Source: Desulfosporosinus sp. FKB (GTDB taxonomy: Bacteria; Bacillota; Desulfitobacteriia; Desulfitobacteriales; Desulfitobacteriaceae). From it: a DNA stretch of 64,000 nucleotides. The stretch lies in contig NZ_NADJ01000037.1 of the NCBI RefSeq assembly GCF_002196705.1, forward strand, positions 124,001 to 188,000. The letters run 5' to 3'. The position numbers and the translations under genes were made by a program. Numbering within the stretch: position 1 is the stretch's first letter; every line of letters starts with the position of its first letter. The notes under the pieces were generated by a model. The model ran no database searches. It had not been told where the DNA came from and worked only from the letters and a program-made list of their open reading frames with translations. Shown here piece by piece: positions 15,586-27,000 of the stretch.

Positions 15586-16443
15586 TTACCTATAACCAAG
15601 ATGCTGGTTTAAAGCCAATCCCTCCTGTAAACCATTTGGGAATATATATAACAGCCGTTTTCTATCAAACGCTGGATTAACGTCATGGATAATGCTGTGA
15701 TGATTTGGACAAACAATCAGCTGATTATCAGAATCGTTGTTAAGGCTATGTACAAAGTAATCGATATGATGTGCCTCAACAATCTGTGAACCATATTCTT
15801 CACCGCTGTTCTTACCACAGATTTGACAGCGGTAATTATAGAGTAACTTCAAATTATCCCCGATCTTCTTATTCAGCTTACGTAACTTTACAATACGCTC
15901 TGTCTCATATATGGCAGATTTTTCATCAACCATATCATAATTAAATCGAGCTTCTAGAATTCGCTCCTGCTGGTTTTTAACAACATCTTTTAGAGCAACT
16001 ATATCATCGGCCACGATTGTTTCAAGTAAGTAGGTATCCTCATATTCCGTAGTATATATTGCTAGATACTCTTTACAATCATCCGGCAAATGAATCATAG
16101 TTCTGTCACCGGCTTCCCGAATCTGTCTTTTTGCACAAATAAATTGATAACTCTTTATAAAATGAGATTTTAAGGCGTTGGAAAGTTCACCGTTGGGCGA
16201 ATACATGATTTGCAGAGTATCCTTTCTACGGTTAAACTTTGGATCGAAGTTTACATTCGTTATCTTGGCTTTATAACTCTGTCCATCTAAATACAATGTT
16301 ATATTTCTAGATTCGCCCCTAGATAAAAGCCTATCTATATTACGGCCAAAAACCACTTGATTATCAACAGGTAAAGTAAGCCCTTCCTTTAATAAGGACC
16401 AGTCTACCTCTTTCTTATAGACATAGTTTTCGGCGGTATCCAC
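15586..16443 (-). CDS. HNH endonuclease attached to the type I R-M operon
   Basis: 285 aa; GTG start with GGAGG eight bases upstream. The C-terminal HNH domain has CQICG (~208), VEAHHIDYF (~225), NQLIVCPNHHSIIHD (~243-257): both zinc-binding cysteine pairs and the catalytic His-His-Asn set are present. The N-terminal ~190 residues (beta-rich, KAKITNVNFDPKF) may read DNA or modification. It starts ~35 bases after hsdR on the same strand, so it is probably co-expressed with the restriction enzyme. It may be a second nuclease against phage with modified or escaped sites. Confidence 0.88.
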   Translation of the reverse strand: MDTAENYVYKKEVDWSLLKEGLTLPVDNQVVFGRNIDRLLSRGESRNITLYLDGQSYKAKITNVNFDPKFNRRKDTLQIMYSPNGELSNALKSHFIKSYQFICAKRQIREAGDRTMIHLPDDCKEYLAIYTTEYEDTYLLETIVADDIVALKDVVKNQQERILEARFNYDMVDEKSAIYETERIVKLRKLNKKIGDNLKLLYNYRCQICGKNSGEEYGSQIVEAHHIDYFVHSLNNDSDNQLIVCPNHHSIIHDVNPAFDRKRLLYIFPNGLQEGLALNQHLGYR

Positions 16444-16477
16444 TTAAGTAACCTCCACTATCTGATTATTTATAAAA

Positions 16478-19400
16478 TCAGCTTATTATCTGAACCGCAT
16501 TCTCTCTAATTTGTTTTACCACTTCGATAATCTGTTTCTGCTTCGTCCCATCAAACAGCTTCATCAAGCTTTGTGGTTTGTCAAACGGCGGCTTCGTGAG
16601 TTCGATTGGATTTTCTATATACCCGTTCTGTACTATGTAATCAATGACCTTTTTCACAAAAACAATTTGAGACTGAGTAAGTGACTGGCCATTGATAAAT
16701 TCTGAAAATGCATTATGCGCAGCGTCATAATCCAGCTTAGCAATCTTTCTCACAAGTAATCCAAACGGTGTATCTCGGAATTCTCTCTTATAATCATCTG
16801 CCGTTCCTAGTTCTCCGGTGAAAATATGCTCCAGACTCTGATAATCCAGTGCAGAAAGGGGAATGTTGTTACGCAATTTATAAATGGCAATCTGATCACG
16901 GTTATTTTCTATGTAACGGTTGACCTTTAGTTTGTAGTCCTCAAAGTCATAGGCCGGATCTATACCTTCCCCTTCTTTAACCATGAGTATTTCATCAGCA
17001 AGGTTTGTATAAATTGGATTTATCTTGTCATCATCGATAATAAACTTAATCAAATCACGTAATTCAAAACGTACTTTTTCAAATGTCAATACGTTTGGGT
17101 TCTGCCAAAATTCGTCAGTACCTATCGTATTGATGAGTTCTAGCTTTTCTTTAATTTGCGGTATGGTAGCCCGGTTAGCAAGAGCAAAGCTTGTATTGAT
17201 AAGCTGCTTTTTACCTTTCTTAAACTGGGGCAATCCTTCAATTTGGGCCAGCATTATTCCGTACATTAAATTGTCAAATCGTTTGGCTGATTCGTCCGTA
17301 TCATCCATATAAACAATAGGTGCAAGATGAGCTATCAGGTTGTGTTTGTGGATATCCGAAAGACTGACAAAGGCTTCCGCATGTTTATATTTCTCTATAT
17401 GTTGAAGCTGCAATTTCACCGATACCAGCTCAGTATTTAATGCATTTATCTGCTGCAAAACCAATTCTATCAATCCAGAACGCATTACTTGATACGGCTC
17501 ATCAATAAATGCTGACTGCTGCAGGTGGTGAATTAAACGCACCCGTTTTGAAAATATTGCCTCAGAAAGACTGAGAGTTTCGTTACCCGGTAAGCCTTCT
17601 TTATGTTGACGGAAAAACTCAAAATTTCCGAGATAGTCAAAAATCACAAAATGAGTTTTGTCCTGTCCGTCTCCAGACAAGTTTTTACAAAGTCTTGTAC
17701 CACGGCCAATCATTTGCCAGAACTTCGTTTTCGAGCGAACTCGCTTAAAGAAGACCAAATTGACAAGCTCCGGCACATCAATGCCGGTATCCAGCATGTC
17801 CACAGACACAGCAATGTGGGGTTCTTTTTCAGCTACCTTGAAATCGTCAATAATACTTTGAGCATAACTATCATCACAGATAACACGCTTAGCAAAACTG
17901 CCGTGATACTGCGGATAGAGTTTATCAAAACGCTGGATTATATATTCGGCGTGTTTTTTGTTTTGAGCAAAGATGATAGTTTTCCCTAATCTGTCACCGC
18001 CAGCAACTTTAATCCCTTTTGTCATTAAGTCTTCCATGACCATATCAACTGTCGCTTGATTAAAGATGAACTCATTAACCGCCGGAGAAGGAATGAAATC
18101 AGGCATCTCGCCATCTTCATCGACGAAATCTTCCTCGTAACGTGCCTTACCCTCATCTGAGAGTTCATCGTATACAATGCCCTTCTCCAAGAACTTTGTT
18201 TTCACTTCAATATTATAGTAGGGAATTAAAACATGATCCTTTTCCACTGCAGTTTCATAATCATAGGCATAAGTCGGGACACCTTTTTCCATTTCAAAGA
18301 AGTCATAGGTATTCCGATCGACCTCAGTCTTGGGGGTCGCTGTCAAACCAACTAATAGTCCATCAAAATACTCAAAAATAGCACGATACTTCTTAAAGAT
18401 ACTTCTGTGGGCCTCATCAATCACTATCAAATCAAAATGGGCAGGAGTAAACAGGCGCTTACCATCGTCGCTCTTCGCGGAATCTATCGAATTAAGCATC
18501 GTCGGATAAGTTGAAAAGACAATACGTGAGGTCTTATCATCTTTATTACTTAGAAGGTTACACAGAGACATATCCGGTAAATAGTTTTTAAAATCATCTT
18601 TAGCTTGTTTAACCAAGGCAGTTCTGTCTGCTAAGAATAATGTATTGGTTACATAACCGCCGCGAGATAATACATCGGTTAAGCTGGATGCGGTTCTTGT
18701 TTTTCCAGTTCCGGTAGCCATAACTAGCAAGCTTTTTCTGTGTCCAGTTGTAATGTTTTCGCACACTGCTCGGATCGCTTCTTTTTGGTAGTAACGATCG
18801 GTGATTTTATCGTCAATGACCACCTCATCTAAGGCTTTCCGTTCATTTCTACTATTCATTAGCTTTTCGAGGTCAGCTTTGGAAAATAGTCCGCTCACTC
18901 TGCGCTTTGGTGAGGATACATCATCCCATAGATAAGTCTCAAAGCCATTGGTGGTAAACATCATGGGCCGTCTGCCCGTCATTTTCTCCAAACAGTCAGC
19001 ATATAACTTGGCTTGATGAGTGCCAATCTTCGGATCTTTTGAAGTACGTTTGGCTTCGATAATGGCAAGGGGGAGTCCGTCTTTGCCGTAAAGCACATAA
19101 TCGGCTTTGCCAATTCCTTCAGTATTAGGCATCCCGTAAAGCTCCACTTCTTCCCGCACATCATCGCCAAATATCCAGCCCAAAAGCTTTAGGTCTACAT
19201 CAATATATTTTTTACGGGTGAGAAATTCTGAAATATCCTTGGCAGTAAACTTGCGTTCTTCTTTATGTTGCTCTTTATCAGCTGTAAGCCGCTCACTCAT
19301 GGCGGCGATCTTGGCGCGTAATGCTTCTATTTCGGAGTCTTTTTCTTTGATTTTCTCTTCATCAATTATGACCTTTTCAGAAGGAATACTACCTTCATTG

Positions 19401-19804
19401 AAATGGCGCTCTAGATAATTTGAACCATAGCAATAATCAATCCACTGCACAAACTCAAACAATGAAGAAAGTGATAGGATTGCATCACTACGGCTAATGG
19501 CTTTTTCAGTATGTACAGCAAGGTTGCCCAACTTAATCATATAGGGCAGCTTGCTCCAGGTTTGAATATCCATTGCAAATCTGAATGATGGTTCGTGAAT
19601 CAATGCCTGCAAATTATCCCTATAGGGCATAGAGATAGTGTTATCAGCAGAATAAACCCATTTTACCGCAAGTTCTAAAGCCTTACGGCTCCCCACCGAT
19701 GCCATTGCAGGAGATGTGGCTAACACCCTCTCAGCTTCTATGCAAGCAGGAGCAAATAACATATATTCAGTTTGTCCTTGTAGGAAATCAAAGTTTGCAG
19801 ACAT
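16478..19804 (-). CDS. hsdR: Type I restriction enzyme, R subunit
   Basis: 1108 aa; GAGGTG before the ATG. Order: DUF4145-like N-terminal helical domain (~1-120), a coiled linker (~150-185), the PD-(D/E)XK nuclease (GKADYVLYG...LAIIEAKRT, ~235-253), helicase motif I MATGTGKT (~361), DEAH box VIDEAHRS (~459), SAT-like LTATP, and motif VI IGRGTRL. HsdR translocates DNA with ATP and cuts it when HsdMS finds unmethylated sites. It lies 17 bases downstream of hsdS. Full length with all motifs, so likely active. Confidence 0.96.
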   Translation of the reverse strand: MSANFDFLQGQTEYMLFAPACIEAERVLATSPAMASVGSRKALELAVKWVYSADNTISMPYRDNLQALIHEPSFRFAMDIQTWSKLPYMIKLGNLAVHTEKAISRSDAILSLSSLFEFVQWIDYCYGSNYLERHFNEGSIPSEKVIIDEEKIKEKDSEIEALRAKIAAMSERLTADKEQHKEERKFTAKDISEFLTRKKYIDVDLKLLGWIFGDDVREEVELYGMPNTEGIGKADYVLYGKDGLPLAIIEAKRTSKDPKIGTHQAKLYADCLEKMTGRRPMMFTTNGFETYLWDDVSSPKRRVSGLFSKADLEKLMNSRNERKALDEVVIDDKITDRYYQKEAIRAVCENITTGHRKSLLVMATGTGKTRTASSLTDVLSRGGYVTNTLFLADRTALVKQAKDDFKNYLPDMSLCNLLSNKDDKTSRIVFSTYPTMLNSIDSAKSDDGKRLFTPAHFDLIVIDEAHRSIFKKYRAIFEYFDGLLVGLTATPKTEVDRNTYDFFEMEKGVPTYAYDYETAVEKDHVLIPYYNIEVKTKFLEKGIVYDELSDEGKARYEEDFVDEDGEMPDFIPSPAVNEFIFNQATVDMVMEDLMTKGIKVAGGDRLGKTIIFAQNKKHAEYIIQRFDKLYPQYHGSFAKRVICDDSYAQSIIDDFKVAEKEPHIAVSVDMLDTGIDVPELVNLVFFKRVRSKTKFWQMIGRGTRLCKNLSGDGQDKTHFVIFDYLGNFEFFRQHKEGLPGNETLSLSEAIFSKRVRLIHHLQQSAFIDEPYQVMRSGLIELVLQQINALNTELVSVKLQLQHIEKYKHAEAFVSLSDIHKHNLIAHLAPIVYMDDTDESAKRFDNLMYGIMLAQIEGLPQFKKGKKQLINTSFALANRATIPQIKEKLELINTIGTDEFWQNPNVLTFEKVRFELRDLIKFIIDDDKINPIYTNLADEILMVKEGEGIDPAYDFEDYKLKVNRYIENNRDQIAIYKLRNNIPLSALDYQSLEHIFTGELGTADDYKREFRDTPFGLLVRKIAKLDYDAAHNAFSEFINGQSLTQSQIVFVKKVIDYIVQNGYIENPIELTKPPFDKPQSLMKLFDGTKQKQIIEVVKQIRENAVQIIS

Positions 19805-19820
19805 TAAATCACCTCAGTAT

Positions 19821-20954
19821 TTAATCAAAATACGTGCTCATCAAGCTGTCAAACAGGTATTGAGTTTCGTTAAGTACTTTTTTAACAAGGGATTTTTGTT
19901 CTTCGATTTTATTGACGATTTCGGCGAATTTACATTGTAGGTTAATATCAGGTATCAATAATGGAAAGTTTTTCAGTTGTTTAGAGTTTATCGTAGCAAT
20001 ACCGGTCGTTTGTTTAGCTGCTTTTAAGAAATATTTTTTTCCATAAAAACTTCCAATAAGGAAACTCGCATATTCTGGTAGAACTAGTTTCTGATTAAGT
20101 CGTACTCTGAAAATATGATTTTGATGTATACAAACTGGAATTTCACCCTTCCAAATGGCACATCTTCCAAGTTTATCGGGGTCTCCACCTTCAGTCATTA
20201 AAAGATCTCCATTTACAAGTATGTACTTTTCTATTTCAGAGTTGGCGACATCCAGTTCCTTTATCTCATTTAAATTTAGGTGTCCGTCCTGTACATTAGC
20301 AACTCGCATATAAGCTATTGGAACTAGGTTTACCTCACTTATTTTCCTTCCTTTGGTTATACCTGATACTATGTCAGCAGTGTCCCCTAATAAATTAGTT
20401 CTCCAACCATAAGAATTGTGATCCGGATCACCGAACATATCATAAAAGGTGGACTTAATTAGGTTATCCATCTCTGCAAGCTGCTGTTTACGCATGGTAA
20501 GCAGTTCTGCGGCAGTGCCTAAGGTTTTGGCAATTTGCTTTTGAGTTTCGAAGGGTGGGAGAGGGATACTCATTCTTCTCATTGCAGCTTGATTTAGTTT
20601 GGCTCTGGTGGTTCCACTTATAATTCTAGTAACATCATAAAACATAATTGAATAACAAAGATAATCAATGTCCATCATAGGCTTTGCTTTTAATACATGA
20701 GCATGGTTATTTACCCAACACTTGCCAGACACTCTATAGGCTATGGGCTTTGTTTTTGAGCCAAAATTACCTCCATCCTCAGCAAGTAAAACGAGTTCAT
20801 CATCAAAGATATAATCATTAACATAGTCTTGAACACCATTTGCCCCATAGTATGGATAAATCCCACTTTTACGGTCTGAAGCAGTAACTGGAACTCTCAT
20901 TGAATCTAATATTTCACATACTTCTTCAAGCCTAGCCATTTCCCACTTACCCAC
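19821..20954 (-). CDS. hsdS: Type I restriction enzyme, specificity subunit
   Basis: 377 aa; GTG start behind GAGGGG, overlapping the hsdM stop by eight bases. Two target-recognition domains: the first ends with PLPPFETQKQIAKTLGTAAELL (~131-152), the second ends with PLLIPDINLQCKFAEIVNKIEEQ (~340-362), each followed by the conserved spacer helix. It selects the bipartite recognition site for both methylation and restriction; the site cannot be read from sequence. The two halves are different, giving an asymmetric target. Confidence 0.93.
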   Translation of the reverse strand: MGKWEMARLEEVCEILDSMRVPVTASDRKSGIYPYYGANGVQDYVNDYIFDDELVLLAEDGGNFGSKTKPIAYRVSGKCWVNNHAHVLKAKPMMDIDYLCYSIMFYDVTRIISGTTRAKLNQAAMRRMSIPLPPFETQKQIAKTLGTAAELLTMRKQQLAEMDNLIKSTFYDMFGDPDHNSYGWRTNLLGDTADIVSGITKGRKISEVNLVPIAYMRVANVQDGHLNLNEIKELDVANSEIEKYILVNGDLLMTEGGDPDKLGRCAIWKGEIPVCIHQNHIFRVRLNQKLVLPEYASFLIGSFYGKKYFLKAAKQTTGIATINSKQLKNFPLLIPDINLQCKFAEIVNKIEEQKSLVKKVLNETQYLFDSLMSTYFD

Positions 20955-22416
20955 CTATAAGCCCCCTCAACTCCTCCATTTTGGAAGCAATATCAAGACT
21001 CAGCTTATCAAGACGTTCCATAATTACTTTAGGCGGGTCATACTCCACCTTTTCATGAACAACCTCTTTATATCGATTGATGGATAAATCATACCCATTC
21101 TCTTCAATAGCAGACTTCCCTACAAAAAAACTCTGTTCAGTCGGCTTACGGTCCGCTTCACTCTCAAGATCATGGAAACGGGCAATGATATCCGGAATAT
21201 CATTGGCTTCAATAGCCGAACGTTTATCATCTAAAGAAAAGCCATCGGCCTTCATGTCATAAAACCACACTTTATCAGTACCGCCCGCACCTGTTTTTGT
21301 AAACACAAGTATGGCAGTGCTTACGCCAGCATAAGGCTTAAATACACCACTGGGCATAGAAATAACAGCCTGCAGCATATGATTTTCAACTAACTCTTTA
21401 CGAAGGGCTTTATGTGCCTTAGTTGTGCCAAACAAAACGCCGTCCGGCACAATACAAGAACAGCGGCCACCTTTTCGCAGCATTCGCAAAAACAGTGCTA
21501 CAAATAAAAGCTCTGTCTTCTTGGTATCGCAGACTACCTTCAGATTATCGTTTATACTCTCGGCATCAACAGTCCCGGTAAACGGTGGATTGGCAAGGAT
21601 TATATCATAAGTTGAAGAGACACCATTTTGCTTCGAAACACTGTCAACATAATCTATATGTGGCTTGGTAATTGAATGAAGCATTAAATTCATAGCCGAA
21701 AGTCGCAACATGGTCCTATCAGTATCAAAACCTGTAAACATATCGCCCGCAAAATCTTCCCATTGCTCACCTGTCATTTCAGCTTCAAAATGCTCACGAA
21801 TGTACTCCGCAGAGGATACCAAGAAACCAGCAGTGCCACAGGCCGGGTCACATATTTTGTCTTTAGGAGTTGGCGCTAGTAATCGTACCATCATATCACG
21901 GATGTGTTTAGGTGTTCTAAACTGACCGTTTTGGCCAGCCGTTGCCAGCTTACCCAGCATATACTCGTAAAGATCACCTTGCATATCAAGGTCTTTAATA
22001 TCGTGCTCGTACAGCTCATCTAATCCAGTAATAATCTTTTGCAAAACTTGAGGAGTTGGAATTAAAAACATTGCATCTTGCATGTATCGAGAGAAAGCGG
22101 TAGTATTTTCTCCATTCATCCCCTTGATAAATGGAAATACCTTTGTACCAACAATATCATAAATCTCACGAGAATCTTTAGTTTTGAATTTACTCCAACG
22201 CATGGACTGTCCAATTTCATCTTGTGGGAAGATTTTTGGCATCGTTTGGCCACTAAGAGCTTCGAAACTCTCGTTTTCCAATTCCTTTTCATCCAAAGAG
22301 CGAATGAACATTAAATATGTCAGTTGTTCGATAACCGTTAGTGGATTACTGATACCACCAGCCCACATATCCGTCCATATTTTATCAACCTTGTTGCGAA
22401 TTTCTCCTGTCAGCAC
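20947..22416 (-). CDS. hsdM: Type I DNA methyltransferase, M subunit
   Basis: 489 aa; GTG start, GGAG eight bases upstream. The N-terminal HsdM_N helical domain (~1-130) is followed by the N6-adenine methyltransferase: GQFRTPKHIRDMMVRLLAP (~160-178), the AdoMet loop DPACGTAGFL (~186), and catalytic NPPF (~275, ILANPPFTG). It methylates adenines at the HsdS-defined site to protect host DNA. First gene of hsdM-hsdS-hsdR-HNH. Confidence 0.96.
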   Translation of the reverse strand: MLTGEIRNKVDKIWTDMWAGGISNPLTVIEQLTYLMFIRSLDEKELENESFEALSGQTMPKIFPQDEIGQSMRWSKFKTKDSREIYDIVGTKVFPFIKGMNGENTTAFSRYMQDAMFLIPTPQVLQKIITGLDELYEHDIKDLDMQGDLYEYMLGKLATAGQNGQFRTPKHIRDMMVRLLAPTPKDKICDPACGTAGFLVSSAEYIREHFEAEMTGEQWEDFAGDMFTGFDTDRTMLRLSAMNLMLHSITKPHIDYVDSVSKQNGVSSTYDIILANPPFTGTVDAESINDNLKVVCDTKKTELLFVALFLRMLRKGGRCSCIVPDGVLFGTTKAHKALRKELVENHMLQAVISMPSGVFKPYAGVSTAILVFTKTGAGGTDKVWFYDMKADGFSLDDKRSAIEANDIPDIIARFHDLESEADRKPTEQSFFVGKSAIEENGYDLSINRYKEVVHEKVEYDPPKVIMERLDKLSLDIASKMEELRGLIGG

Positions 22417-22450
22417 TTCTTTTGCTCCAATCTCTGTTGAATATAAATTT

Positions 22451-22606
22451 AATTATACCACTGCTTCTGGACAAATTGTTATAAAAAGGCATCAGCGTTT
22501 TCTGCCTATATAAGTAAAAATCCAGAGCATGTTGCCGCTCTGGATTCCGTTTCATCTTTTTAACTACCCGCAAAGCCGTTTAGATTATTTGGTTTTTAAC
22601 CCCGCT
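22451..22606. repeat. Direct repeat copy 1 of the Wadjet-flanking element
   Basis: This stretch shares with 30965-31089 the segments AATTATACCACTG, GTAAAAATCCAGAGCA and a 31-base identical run at 22567-22597 (begins CCCGCAAAGCCGTTTAGATT) in the same order and orientation. It contains the hairpin AATCCAGAGC...GCTCTGGATT (22518-22544), which with TTTTTAC on the minus strand may terminate the Wadjet transcript. It lies in the 360-base gap between hsdM and jetD; nothing else is seen there. Confidence 0.65.
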
Positions 22607-22779
22607 CCATTTTCATCCTACTTTTCAGTCTTCCCATTGCATAGTTTAGTTTGAGGTAATTTTCTCGGACTAATTCCACTTTCACCCTTTACTTCCCGTG
22701 TTGCCATAAGTTACACCTGTTTATCGTCAAATTCCAGGGAGGACCAGATCCTCGCAAGCAGAGTGAGGTGAACACAGTA

Positions 22780-24039
22780 TTAAACATCTTCACGGATAAA
22801 GGCTTCCTGTTCCAATTTGACTTTGTTTAAAGCAATATATTTGATTGTATCATAGCATTCTTTGAGCACAGGCTGTTTGAGTAATAGCAACATTTTGTTA
22901 GCATATTTATCATCAATATTGACAAGAAAATTTCTATTATTTTCAAGATCTACTATCCCCATGTTATAAGGAATTAGATCTGGTATAATATTCTTTTTAA
23001 GACGGGAAAATATTTTAAATCCTCCCAAATCTATATCTCCCCAATGATAAAATCTGACCGAACTCTTATTACATACAGAAAATAACTTTTCAAAAAACAA
23101 ACCCTTCACCGGACTATAAAATCCTCCATGTAGAATTACCAAATCATCTGATCCCTTATGGTTTAAGATATAATCCAAATAGTTTGCCTTGTTTTCAATA
23201 AAAAGCACCCTAGTAATATTCTCTCCAATAATTAAGTTACAGTTTCTGATGTCAAACGAATTAATTGTTGCTCCGAATTTAAGCGGGGAGTAATCTACCT
23301 TTCCCGTATTAAAGCAAACAGTTAAATTACCGCAAAACTCCACCACCTCAGGGGCTTTGATAATACCAACTTTCCTAAGAACTTCTTCATCGCTAAGTTC
23401 ATTATCAGGATCGTCAATATAATTCTTCCGGATAATCGTGACAACACGCTTTTTAATGTATTTCTCAAATCGTTTAGAATCGCCGAAACAACGCACTGAG
23501 AAAACCCGTTCCAAAACTTCATTTTCATCTATTGAATCAATCTGCCTAATTGCATAAAGAACATCTCGGGCTAATTCATCATTATCGGGCAATGCAACGG
23601 TGATCGATCGTTTCTTTTCAATAATGGTACATGTATCATTAAAGAATTCTTCAATCCATTTATGTTTCACGTTGCTTGAAATTTCTCTAATATAATTAAC
23701 TATCGCTTCGACTTTATCTAACTTTGGTTGGCGACCGGCAATTATATAAGCATTATTAACTTTCTCCGGCAATAACCAAACCCGGGAAATTATATTACCG
23801 CTTTCGTATTTCAGCCACTCAAAGTCAACTATTTCATCTTTCTTAAGCTCTTCAATTGCTTTATTAAATGACTCCTTCGCCTCAGTGTTTTCGATGTTAT
23901 ATGAACGCAGGTCTGAGCGGCCATTATCATAAAGTTTGATCATAATACGACGTGGATACGATGCCCCCTCTTTATATGCCTTACTCCTTTCATATTTGTC
24001 AATTAGAGTATCCAATATTTGCTTTTTACTACTCATCAT
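22780..24039 (-). CDS. jetD: Wadjet nuclease subunit JetD
   Basis: 419 aa from ATG ATG behind GGAAGG, overlapping the end of jetC. The C-terminal Toprim/Topo VIA-like half has the acidic metal site: ENKANYLDY (~285) and HWGDIDLGGFKIF (~334-345). The N-terminal half is helical/winged-helix-like (DUF3322 type). In Wadjet, JetABC extrudes plasmid DNA and JetD cleaves it. Key residues are present, so the subunit is probably active. Last gene of the jet operon. Confidence 0.9.
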   Translation of the reverse strand: MMSSKKQILDTLIDKYERSKAYKEGASYPRRIMIKLYDNGRSDLRSYNIENTEAKESFNKAIEELKKDEIVDFEWLKYESGNIISRVWLLPEKVNNAYIIAGRQPKLDKVEAIVNYIREISSNVKHKWIEEFFNDTCTIIEKKRSITVALPDNDELARDVLYAIRQIDSIDENEVLERVFSVRCFGDSKRFEKYIKKRVVTIIRKNYIDDPDNELSDEEVLRKVGIIKAPEVVEFCGNLTVCFNTGKVDYSPLKFGATINSFDIRNCNLIIGENITRVLFIENKANYLDYILNHKGSDDLVILHGGFYSPVKGLFFEKLFSVCNKSSVRFYHWGDIDLGGFKIFSRLKKNIIPDLIPYNMGIVDLENNRNFLVNIDDKYANKMLLLLKQPVLKECYDTIKYIALNKVKLEQEAFIREDV

Positions 24040-27000
24040 CAACAATACCTTCCAATTGCTTCGGATCAAAGGCCTTCACAAATGAACGTTTATCTTTCCT
24101 CAGCACACATAAATTCCGGTCAACCAGTGTTGCAATATCTCCGATTTTTTCTGGGGGTGCAGACAAAATAACTTGAAAATTGAATTTGCGCAATAAACGA
24201 ATACTCTCACTAATACGTTCGCCGTCCATTTTAGAAAATGCTTCATCGAAGATTATTAACCGAATTGTCCCAGAATCATTACCTTTAGTGATACGATAGA
24301 GCTGTGCAAAAGATGCCAGAACGGAAATATAGAAAGGTGTCTGAGTTTCACCGCCAGACTTCTTGCCAAGAGTCCTAGACAGATGCTGCTCTTCACCGTC
24401 ACCGTCAGTGACCTTTAAATCAAAAGTAAGATAAGTTCTGTAATTGGTAAACTCTTGCACCCTTCTTTCATATTCTGCACGCGCATCAGCATAAAGACTA
24501 TTTCCGGAGTCAGTAACTAAGTCAAAGAGGTCTTTTATTTCTTCCTTGTATTTATCGTTAAACTGCGCACTGAGAAGATTGTAACCACCTAGTAGCATCT
24601 CATCAGTTATCATATCGTAATACCGCTTATATTCCTGACGTGGAAATATCTCAAAATGATATTTATCTTGTCCAAACGAGCTCCTCCTGAGCGCATCGTT
24701 TAGCTGATTAATTTGACTACGTACGTCTTCAATATTTGCTTTAATCCTGCTGAGGAAGTCTTCCTGGAATTGTTCAAATGCCTTTTCTTTTGCATCTTGG
24801 ATTTTACTTAAATAATCAGGTAACTTCACATCGCTAAGCTCATCGAGTTCTTTCTTATATACTGAATTATCTTCATTATTAATGTTATAGCCCATTTTGT
24901 GTGCGGCATTATACTCGCCACGAAGTCTTACAAGATCTTTCCACTTTTCGCCTGACTGGTTCTTTGCCCTCGTCAACTGCTGGTTGAATATATAGATGAC
25001 ATCTTCAGGTTTCGGTCGAATACTTATTTCACGGTAGTATTTTGGATAACCTGTTAGGCCTATCCAATCTTCATCAAAACGTTCATCAATGTTGCTTTGT
25101 TTGTCAGTAATTTGTTGCGATAGATTGGGAATATCCACGTTATTTTTTACTTTGTTGTATTCTTCATAACGTCCGATTTCTTCACTTTTCTTATTAATTT
25201 CTCCATCTATTTCGGAGATTTTTTTGGTTAACCCAACTATTAACTGCTGCAGCTTATCAATATAGCTAGTATCTATAGTCTTGAGTTTTTTAGTTATTTC
25301 ATTAAGTTCAGCTTTACGATTTGGCACCTTGGAAAATTCTTGAGCAGCAGAAATGGATCGCTCAATATCAGTCCTATTAATGATCTGCATATCAGTAAAG
25401 AGGTTAAGGCGCTGATAAAGTTTTATACAAATATTAATTGGTTCAACAAGATCATTAATTTTTTTACATACAATTGTGATCTGGCGTTCAAGAGAATTTC
25501 TACCGATATAGGGACTTTCCCAGCGCTTTGGATTTAACTGACGAGCAACATATCCTTGATAAAGCATCCCCCCGTCAGTGATCGCACGCTCGTAGTTGCG
25601 GAGGTCATCAACCTTGTCACATTTAATAACGTTGCCAAGTAAGTAGTCTGCGTATGCTCTGGCAAGAGGGCTGCTTGTTTCCACTTCCTCAGCAAGGCTG
25701 CCAGGCAAAGCCTTGGGTTTCTTATTAAGAATTTTTTCAATATCAATTAGACCTACATCATATATTTTCTTTTCATGCTTAATCCGTTCGTATATTCGCA
25801 GTGCTATTTGAAAGTGCGCCGGGGCAACAATTAAATAAAACTTCTGAGTGTGTAGATAACCTTCTATAGCGTTTCTCCAACGGTCTTCAGGTATTTCTAA
25901 AAGTTCAGAAACAATGTTAACTTGGGCAGTTGAACCATATTGAACACTCAATTCAGCATATATGGTATCTCTTAGAGCGACAATAGAATTATCAAAGGGT
26001 TTTATGCCCTTTCTCAGATCTGATTCAGTTGCCTCAAGGATTTTCTTTTTCTTCGATAGTTCCTGACTCTCATCGGAAAAGGCTCGACGTAACTCAATGG
26101 CCAAATTTTTTAAATCACTAATATTGCTCTTAATATCAAATAAATTCTGTGAATTGATATTATATATAGTTTCGCCGTTAGCGTTAACCAAAACATTTAC
26201 ATCATATAAACCAACAGTAAGGCTAGCGACAAAGGACTGCAATTCTGCATTCAATTTTTCATTCAATAACTGCAAACGTGTATCATCCATAGTCTCATTA
26301 AAATTAGTTAGAATATTACGCCATCCGATGCCGTATGCTCTTATGCTTTCATTTACCAGTTCAAATTCTCGGCAGATGTTTTTGATTTCATCTTCCAGTT
26401 TTTCTTTTTTTTCAGTAAGAACATCGATACTCTTCTTAGCATTATGGTTATTGTAATCGATTTCCTTTGTAATACGTTCGTCGTCTAACTCTTTCTTCGA
26501 TATAATAAGGTTTGTAATATCTCCTCTTAAATTACTGATTTTCTCAATATTTTCAGCTACATTCTGTTCATAAAGATTACGCTCATTAACAAACTTTTCT
26601 AGTTCGGCACGTGATACAGTATAATCATGCAGGCGTGCCTGTTCTACAAAGCTTAAATAGTTATCGTATATAGTATTTATCTCATTTAGAGCAGTTACCT
26701 TCTCTCGAAGTATATTAGCTTCCTGCTCCAAATCTTTGTAGGAATGAATATTATCACGTATGGATCTAATGTCTATAGGACGAGCATCATCGCAGACAAA
26801 CTCAGTAATAAACTTTTGGATATCGTTGATTGGTGAAAAAGGCACAGCCTTCCTCAGCAAGCCTCCAAAACGCTCACCCAGTCCGCCTAGCTTGCCGTAA
26901 AACTTACTTCTAAAATCCTTGTTTGAATCTGGCAACTCATACTTTCCTGACTTATAATTTTCTTTAATAAATAAACGCAAATCTTTTATCTCCATAGGTG

